Positions 59,834 through 64,000 of a stretch of DNA of 64,000 nt are shown piece after piece; the stretch's first letter is position 1, and every line of letters begins with the position of its first letter. The notes beneath the pieces are model-generated. The model saw only the letters and a list, made by a program, of their open reading frames with translations, made no database searches and was not told the origin of the DNA. The translations under genes were made by a program, and so were the position numbers. The DNA comes from Pectobacterium carotovorum (GTDB taxonomy: Bacteria > Pseudomonadota > Gammaproteobacteria > Enterobacterales > Enterobacteriaceae). The DNA lies in NCBI GenBank assembly GCA_016415585.1, contig CP066552.1:930001-994000 (forward strand). Direction: 5' to 3'.

Positions 59834-61516
59834 ATGGAATTCAGATTGCAGACCGATGCGCTAGAGGTAAAAGAAGCTGAGCGATGGCTCAAGGTAGGTG
59901 GGCCTATCAAAGTGATAGCTCGCACCCGTTCCGCCGATCAAAAACGTAGTTATGGAGTATTGATAGAGTGGAAAAACCTTGATGGGATTTACCTACAGGA
60001 CATTGTATTAATTAAACATTTGCAAGGGGATAACAACAGACAGGTTCGTGAGATGTTAATTGATTCAGGCTATCAACTGGAACCGAACGCCCAAGCATGG
60101 CAGCGACTACAACGCTATTTACTGCATGAACTGCAACATGCCGAACCCGCAGTTTGTGTTGAAAGAACAGGTTGGCATCACCAAGGTTTTGTCAGCCATG
60201 GTTGGAGTGCAGCGCGCACAACAACCAAGTTATACTTGTTGAGCAAAAGTCCGGATTTGGAGCTGAAATCAGCGGGAACACTGGAGCAATGGCACGAAGA
60301 AATCGGCAAACTGTGCATTGCCAACCCCATGCTAATTTTTGCCTGCGGGGTCGCTTTGAGCGCGCCATTGCTAAGGGTATCAGGGGTAGAGAATGTGATT
60401 ATTCATATCACTGGCGGATCTGGTTCAGGTAAATCGACCATCACTAAGTTGGCAACCTCTGTGGTGGGTGATGAATCCTTAATGCGGACCTGGCTGAGCA
60501 CGGCAAATGGTTTGGCTGCAGCCGCAGCGCTACACCATGATATACCGCTATTTTTGGATGAGTTATCACAGGCCAAGGCTGAAGATATCGATAGTGCAGT
60601 CTATTCGATTACGAATGGCCGTCCTAAGCTGCGCGCGAATGAAACCGGGCAATTGGCCGCTGGTGAGCTTTGGAGAACGATCGCGTTGTCAAACGGCGAG
60701 GTGACTCTGCCTGAACGCTTGGCAGAGCTGGGTAAACAACCACTGGATGGACAACTCACCAGAGTTGTCGAAATACCAGTGTCTGGAAAATTCGGCGTTT
60801 TTGACGAACTGCATAGTTTTGCCCGGCCCGATCTGCTGGCAGATGAATTGCAACGTCGCTGCAGACTTTATCATGGCACCCTATTCCCTTCCTGGGTACG
60901 CCGCTTGGTCAGTTATGACGAGGCAGAGCTCAGCCGCAAAGTGTCGCAGCTATTGAGCTATCGTGCCGAACTACTCAAAGAAGATACGGAAGCTTTGGTT
61001 GGCCACAAAGCCAGCCCTCAAGTTTTGAGAGTGATCCGGCGTTTTGCGCTGATCCAGGTGGCGCTTAGCATGGCATGCCAATTTAATTTATTGCCATGGT
61101 CGGAGTACCAAGCTACTGATGCGGTCGGCCACTGCTTCAAATTATGGCTGAAAAACCGAGGTCATGGCCTGGATACGGAAGATTACCGGCTATTCTGCCA
61201 GCTAAAACAGACCATACAAAGCTGGCGCACCCGGATTAAACCATTAGATAGCCAGCTGAACTCCAGCGTCGGCTACAGCAGACTTCAACAAGACGAAGAA
61301 CAATGGTTAGTCAAACCGGACGAGCTAAAGCAGGCATTAAATCTAAGGCCGCAGTACCGCTCGCAACTGATGTTATTAGCTCAGCGTGGTTGGCTACAGT
61401 TCAACGAAATGGAACGTTTAACACTAAAACTAGTGCAGGGCAAAAAGTCAGCGCGATATTTTGCCTTGTGGCCTGAGCGGATCAAAAACGATCTGGCAGA
61501 ACTTGAGAATGACTAA
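59834..61516 (+). CDS. DUF927-domain ATPase
   Basis: A 560-residue protein of the helicase-like DUF927 group found in phages, plasmids and islands. A Walker A motif GGSGSGKST is at 194-202, and PLFLDELSQ is at about 235-243 as Walker B. The N-terminal region contains RSADQKRSYGVLIEWKN, typical of the domain start. The likely role is element replication or partition; this is based on the family only. Confidence 0.82.
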   Translation: MEFRLQTDALEVKEAERWLKVGGPIKVIARTRSADQKRSYGVLIEWKNLDGIYLQDIVLIKHLQGDNNRQVREMLIDSGYQLEPNAQAWQRLQRYLLHELQHAEPAVCVERTGWHHQGFVSHGWSAARTTTKLYLLSKSPDLELKSAGTLEQWHEEIGKLCIANPMLIFACGVALSAPLLRVSGVENVIIHITGGSGSGKSTITKLATSVVGDESLMRTWLSTANGLAAAAALHHDIPLFLDELSQAKAEDIDSAVYSITNGRPKLRANETGQLAAGELWRTIALSNGEVTLPERLAELGKQPLDGQLTRVVEIPVSGKFGVFDELHSFARPDLLADELQRRCRLYHGTLFPSWVRRLVSYDEAELSRKVSQLLSYRAELLKEDTEALVGHKASPQVLRVIRRFALIQVALSMACQFNLLPWSEYQATDAVGHCFKLWLKNRGHGLDTEDYRLFCQLKQTIQSWRTRIKPLDSQLNSSVGYSRLQQDEEQWLVKPDELKQALNLRPQYRSQLMLLAQRGWLQFNEMERLTLKLVQGKKSARYFALWPERIKNDLAELEND

Positions 61517-61565
61517 TTCGTTTCCCAGTTTTCCCAGTTTTTTTGTCATATTCAGAGGTAACCTT

Positions 61566-61841
61566 ATGCAGACAATTTTTATGCTGCTGGCACAATTTGA
61601 GAAACCTGTAGTGCCGTTAAAAGATATTTGTGGTGAGTACTTTGGCCTGTCGCATCAAACCGCCAGAATCAGAGCCAATGCAGGCCAGTTACCAGTTCCA
61701 GCCTTTAGAACCAGTCAGAAAAATGACTATTTGGTACATCTGGCAGATTTGGCGGCGTACATTGATCAACAACGTGAGAAGGAGTCGAGACGTTTGGCAG
61801 CTATTAATCCAAGGGCTGTAAGCGCCCTGCCTGCCCGGTAA
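61566..61841 (+). CDS. PrtN-like pyocin activator family protein
   Basis: A 91-residue protein (MQTIFMLLAQFEKPVVPLKD) with the PrtN pattern FGLSHQTARIRANAGQLPVP and a C-terminal helix. PrtN activates pyocin genes in Pseudomonas. In islands the family members probably act as element regulators. I start at 61566, where AGAGGTAACC precedes the ATG; the longer frame overlaps the ATPase gene. Confidence 0.82.
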   Translation: MQTIFMLLAQFEKPVVPLKDICGEYFGLSHQTARIRANAGQLPVPAFRTSQKNDYLVHLADLAAYIDQQREKESRRLAAINPRAVSALPAR

Positions 61842-61891
61842 GGCGCTCAGATAAAACATTGTATCCACTAAGCTAAGCAAGCCTACAACAC

Positions 61892-61916
61892 AGCCCGTGA
61901 ATTTCACGGGCTTTTA
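61892..61916 (+). terminator. Intrinsic terminator after the PrtN-like gene
   Basis: AGCCCGTGA and TCACGGGCT form a 9-bp stem with a 3-nt loop, followed by TTTT. It ends the AlpA-DUF927-PrtN unit. Confidence 0.8.
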
Positions 61917-61983
61917 AGTTGTCAATAAACCACTTAATACATGTAATAACTGTCTACTTAATAAGTTGAATATACACAAGTGG

Positions 61984-62006
61984 ACACTTATACTATGAGT
62001 AAGTGT
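61984..62006. promoter_or_regulatory. Inverted repeat upstream of abiEi, candidate AbiEi operator
   Basis: ACACTTA and TAAGTGT are inverted arms with a 9-bp centre, 22 bp before the abiEi ATG. Known AbiEi antitoxins bind inverted repeats in their own promoters, so autoregulation here is likely. Confidence 0.55.
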
Positions 62007-62028
62007 ATTTCACGCGCAGATATAAACT

Positions 62029-62568
62029 ATGCAACAGACTACAGCGATCCAGCGTTTAAGTGAGCTAGACCAGCAAGGACGTTATGTATTTGGTCAGCGC
62101 GATCTGGAGAAAATCTTTTCTGAAGATAGCAAACGCACCTTGCATGCCGGGCTTGAACGTTTGGTACGACAGAACATTCTGGAAAGGGCTGCCCGTGGCG
62201 TCTACCTCTTTGCTTTGTCACATCATAAAAAAGGCCCAGACACTCTGGAACTGATTGCCAAAACCCTGCGGCGTGGTGAATACAATTACGTCAGCCTGGA
62301 ATCAGCGCTCTCCAGTTATGGTGTGATTTCGCAAATCCCGATGGACAGGCTGACCGTGATGACCACAGGGCGCAAAGGTGAATACAAAACTAACTATGGA
62401 ACCATTGAATTCACACATACCAAGCGGCCGGTCAGTGAAATTATTCAGAGTTTCATCTCCATCAACCGGCCACTGCGGATGGCTACAAAGCAAGCGGCAT
62501 GGCGCGACCAAAAACGGGTTGGCCGCAATACTCACCTGGTCCAGAAGGAAATGCTGAATGAAGATTGA
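62029..62568 (+). CDS. abiEi: Type IV antitoxin AbiEi family protein
   Basis: A 179-residue antitoxin. The N-terminal winged helix (FGQRDLEKIFSEDSKRTLHA then LERLVRQNILERAARGVYLF) is followed by an AbiEi C-terminal domain with YVSLESALSSYGVISQIP. It represses its own operon and counteracts AbiEii without binding it, as known for the family. Its 3' end overlaps the toxin gene by 11 bp. Confidence 0.88.
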   Translation: MQQTTAIQRLSELDQQGRYVFGQRDLEKIFSEDSKRTLHAGLERLVRQNILERAARGVYLFALSHHKKGPDTLELIAKTLRRGEYNYVSLESALSSYGVISQIPMDRLTVMTTGRKGEYKTNYGTIEFTHTKRPVSEIIQSFISINRPLRMATKQAAWRDQKRVGRNTHLVQKEMLNED

Positions 62569-63481
62569 TCCGGCTGATTTTAATGCCTTAGTGGCTAAGG
62601 CAATGCAACAGGCTGAAGTTGCCGCCATGCGGCCCGTGATTGAAAAAGAGTTACTGCACTACGATATTTTGTACTGTCTTGACCAGGCAGGTTTGCTCAA
62701 TGAGTTGGTGTTTCAAGGCGGAACCTCATTAAGACTTTGTCATGGCGGCAACCGCTTCAGCGAAGATCTGGATTTTGCCGGTGGTGTCGATTTTTCATCG
62801 GCCAGGCTGGCAGAGATGAAAACCTGTATTGAAGACTATATTGGTAAACGTTATGGCCTGGAAGTCACGGTGAAAGAGCCTGCGTCGCTGAAACAAGAAA
62901 AAGAGTACGCCGAACTGCGGATTGATAAATGGCAAATTAACATCACCACAGCCCCAGGCCAGAAGGATATGCCAAAGCAAAAAATTAAGCTTGAAGTGGC
63001 GAATGTGCCAGCTTACACCAAAGAAGCTTTGCCTCTTCGCAACAACTATGACTTCTTACCTGATGGTTACGAAGACACCCTGGTGTTTACCGAAACACTG
63101 GACGAAGTGATGGCGGATAAGCTGATTTCTCTACCTGCCACTCAACGCTACATTCGGCATCGCGATTTATGGGATTTGGTCTGGCTGCAGCAGCAGAACG
63201 CCCGGCTTAATCCTGAGCTCATCCGCTTAAAGCTGGCTGACTACAAAATTCCTGACTACCAGTTTATGCTGGAAAGCCGGATTGCTTCGCTGGATGAGAT
63301 TGTCGCAGGTGCAGCATTTCATAATGAGATGAAACGTTTTTTACCAACCAACGTCTATGACCGGACTTTGGGGCAGGACAAATTTAAGTCCTTTATGCTG
63401 GGGGCTTTGAAAAAAATGCTGACGGAGGTACATACCAAGCTGTTCGGCAGTTCAACTCCAGAACATGAATTCAAACTTTAA
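62558..63481 (+). CDS. abiEii: AbiEii-type nucleotidyltransferase toxin
   Basis: A 307-residue nucleotidyltransferase. The GGTSLRLC motif (54-61) and RFSEDLDF (66-73) give the conserved GS/DxD site, and ADKLISLPATQRYIRHRDLW is the usual downstream helix. AbiE systems stop phage growth by arresting the infected cell. The full length is retained with no lesion visible. Confidence 0.9.
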   Translation: MKIDPADFNALVAKAMQQAEVAAMRPVIEKELLHYDILYCLDQAGLLNELVFQGGTSLRLCHGGNRFSEDLDFAGGVDFSSARLAEMKTCIEDYIGKRYGLEVTVKEPASLKQEKEYAELRIDKWQINITTAPGQKDMPKQKIKLEVANVPAYTKEALPLRNNYDFLPDGYEDTLVFTETLDEVMADKLISLPATQRYIRHRDLWDLVWLQQQNARLNPELIRLKLADYKIPDYQFMLESRIASLDEIVAGAAFHNEMKRFLPTNVYDRTLGQDKFKSFMLGALKKMLTEVHTKLFGSSTPEHEFKL

Positions 63482-63541
63482 GCAGCAGTAAATAGATAAA
63501 AGCAGCACAAAAAACGGGCAAAAACGACAAAAATTTAAGAT

Positions 63542-63562
63542 ACCTGCCCCATATCTGCCCCA
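63542..63562. repeat. 21-bp direct repeat, right copy (candidate integrase arm site)
   Basis: This copy is identical to 53903-53923. It lies 46 bp inside the right attachment site. Confidence 0.65.
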
Positions 63563-63605
63563 TGACAAGTTCAGCCCTTGCCAGATAAGGGCTGCAGCCA
63601 AAATC

Positions 63606-63704
63606 TCACCAATCTAGCATCGGCGCGATGGAAAAGCGGTTAAGACGAGAAGCTTGAGGGGCGGTTGATACTGTGTTGCGTGTACCTGATTTTACGTCGG
63701 TCAT
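63606..63704 (-). pseudogene. dusA: Displaced native 5' end of dusA
   Basis: On the minus strand an ATG at 63704 opens MTDVKSGTRNTVSTAPQAS and runs for 32 codons through [10 protein letters not shown] to a TGA at 63606, right at the island junction. [10 protein letters not shown] is the same as in the functional dusA, while the preceding residues differ from those now used. This is the original start of dusA, cut off by the island. If still transcribed, the old dusA promoter now reads into the island's right end. Confidence 0.85.
63609..63640. other. attR: attR of the dusA genomic island
   Basis: This segment matches 53764-53795 with the identical core CCAATCTAGCAT. The island spans 53764-63608 between the matching cores, about 9.85 kb. 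Confidence 0.85.
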
Positions 63705-63942
63705 GATTTGTCAGTTATCGTTTCGTGTGTGTCTGGCGGTGTTGTTTGGTTTGCTCGTTTTCAGTATCTCTGTCGCCTTTCTTGTTTCAGATCCTAACAG
63801 AGACGGAGACGGGACAATGCACTATAACATAGAGAAGCGATCTCGCAGTCGCTATCGGATAGACGAGAAGGGCTTGCTGATTTCGTTACAGCATTGTAAC
63901 GGTGTGGCTCCTGCCAGCCTGAAAGCAGCAGAAGCCAGTCAG

Positions 63943-64000
63943 TTAACGCGTTGACGCAGCCAACGTCGTGCCTGCCAGAATGAAGATCCCGCCCGTCGAG
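63943..64000 (-). CDS. C-terminal end of a DMT/EamA-like transporter (partial)
   Basis: On the minus strand the last 18 codons before a TAA at 63943 read STGGIFILAGTTLAASTR. The GGIFILAG stretch resembles the last helix of EamA-type exporters. Only the tail is in the window, so the call is weak. Confidence 0.35.
   Translation of the reverse strand, partial: STGGIFILAGTTLAASTR

Noticed and set aside
63673..63954. 93-codon frame at the right end with one hydrophobic segment
   Set aside because: It overlaps the dusA remnant on one side and the tail of a probable transporter on the other. A start at 63703 would leave an 83-residue membrane peptide, but nothing else supports it.

Overview
The window is a piece of chromosome from a soft-rot enterobacterium, most likely Pectobacterium. 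The evidence is the conserved enterobacterial block tyrB, alr, dnaB, qorA, pspG, dusA; the divergent ssb/uvrA pair; a type I-F CRISPR-Cas system flanked by arrays in the arrangement known from Pectobacterium atrosepticum; ERIC-like interspersed repeats; and a large plant-glycan type catabolic locus. Species and strain cannot be fixed from sequence reading alone.

Layout. 1-6.6 kb: a small-acid catabolic region. A sodium/solute symporter (cut by the window edge), a DapA-family aldolase and an iron-type alcohol dehydrogenase run leftward. A four-carbon acid sugar kinase (DUF1537), a PdxA2-type dehydrogenase and a DeoR regulator run rightward. 6.7-9.3 kb: a ZnuABC-like ABC transporter preceded by a near-perfect Zur box and a 34-residue membrane peptide gene. 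9.7-22.7 kb: two divergent transcription units around a 560-bp control region with a perfect CRP site and two identical 16-bp palindromes. They encode a complete sugar ABC importer, a GH88/105-type unsaturated glycuronyl hydrolase, an 820-residue toroid-like protein, a BadF-type kinase with a half-length paralogue, a Tat-exported phosphoesterase and a LacI regulator. 22.8-28.4 kb: a GNAT acetyltransferase, a GIY-YIG-like protein, ssb, uvrA with an SOS box, and yjbQ.

28.4-38.5 kb: a complete type I-F CRISPR-Cas locus (cas1, cas2-3, csy1, csy2, csy3, cas6f) between a short array (5 repeats) and a 21-repeat array. A third array of 20 repeats lies at 45.3-46.5 kb, and a one-spacer relic at 47.5 kb after a vapBC pair. 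All three full leaders carry an IHF-type site inside a 10-bp inverted repeat. 38.7-41.8 kb: an AT-rich insertion with a DUF4225-like membrane-active toxin candidate, four tandem DUF1240-like membrane proteins (candidate immunity proteins) and a convergent orphan hcp gene of type VI secretion. 42-53.9 kb: core genes ygjP, tyrB, a yitT-family gene, an Lrp-type regulator, alr, dnaB, qorA, pspG and dusA.

53.8-63.6 kb: a 9.8-kb genomic island inserted in dusA by a tyrosine recombinase. The element has replaced the first codons of dusA with its own, and the displaced native 5' end of dusA lies as a 32-codon remnant at the far end. Its cargo includes a leftward three-gene module (HEPN-motif protein between two membrane-anchored proteins) that I do not recognise and that is the best candidate here for an undescribed defence system. 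It also carries an AbiEi/AbiEii toxin-antitoxin pair, an AlpA-like regulator, a DUF927 ATPase, a PrtN-like regulator and several small membrane proteins. Most functional calls rest on motif and family recognition by eye; no database search was run.
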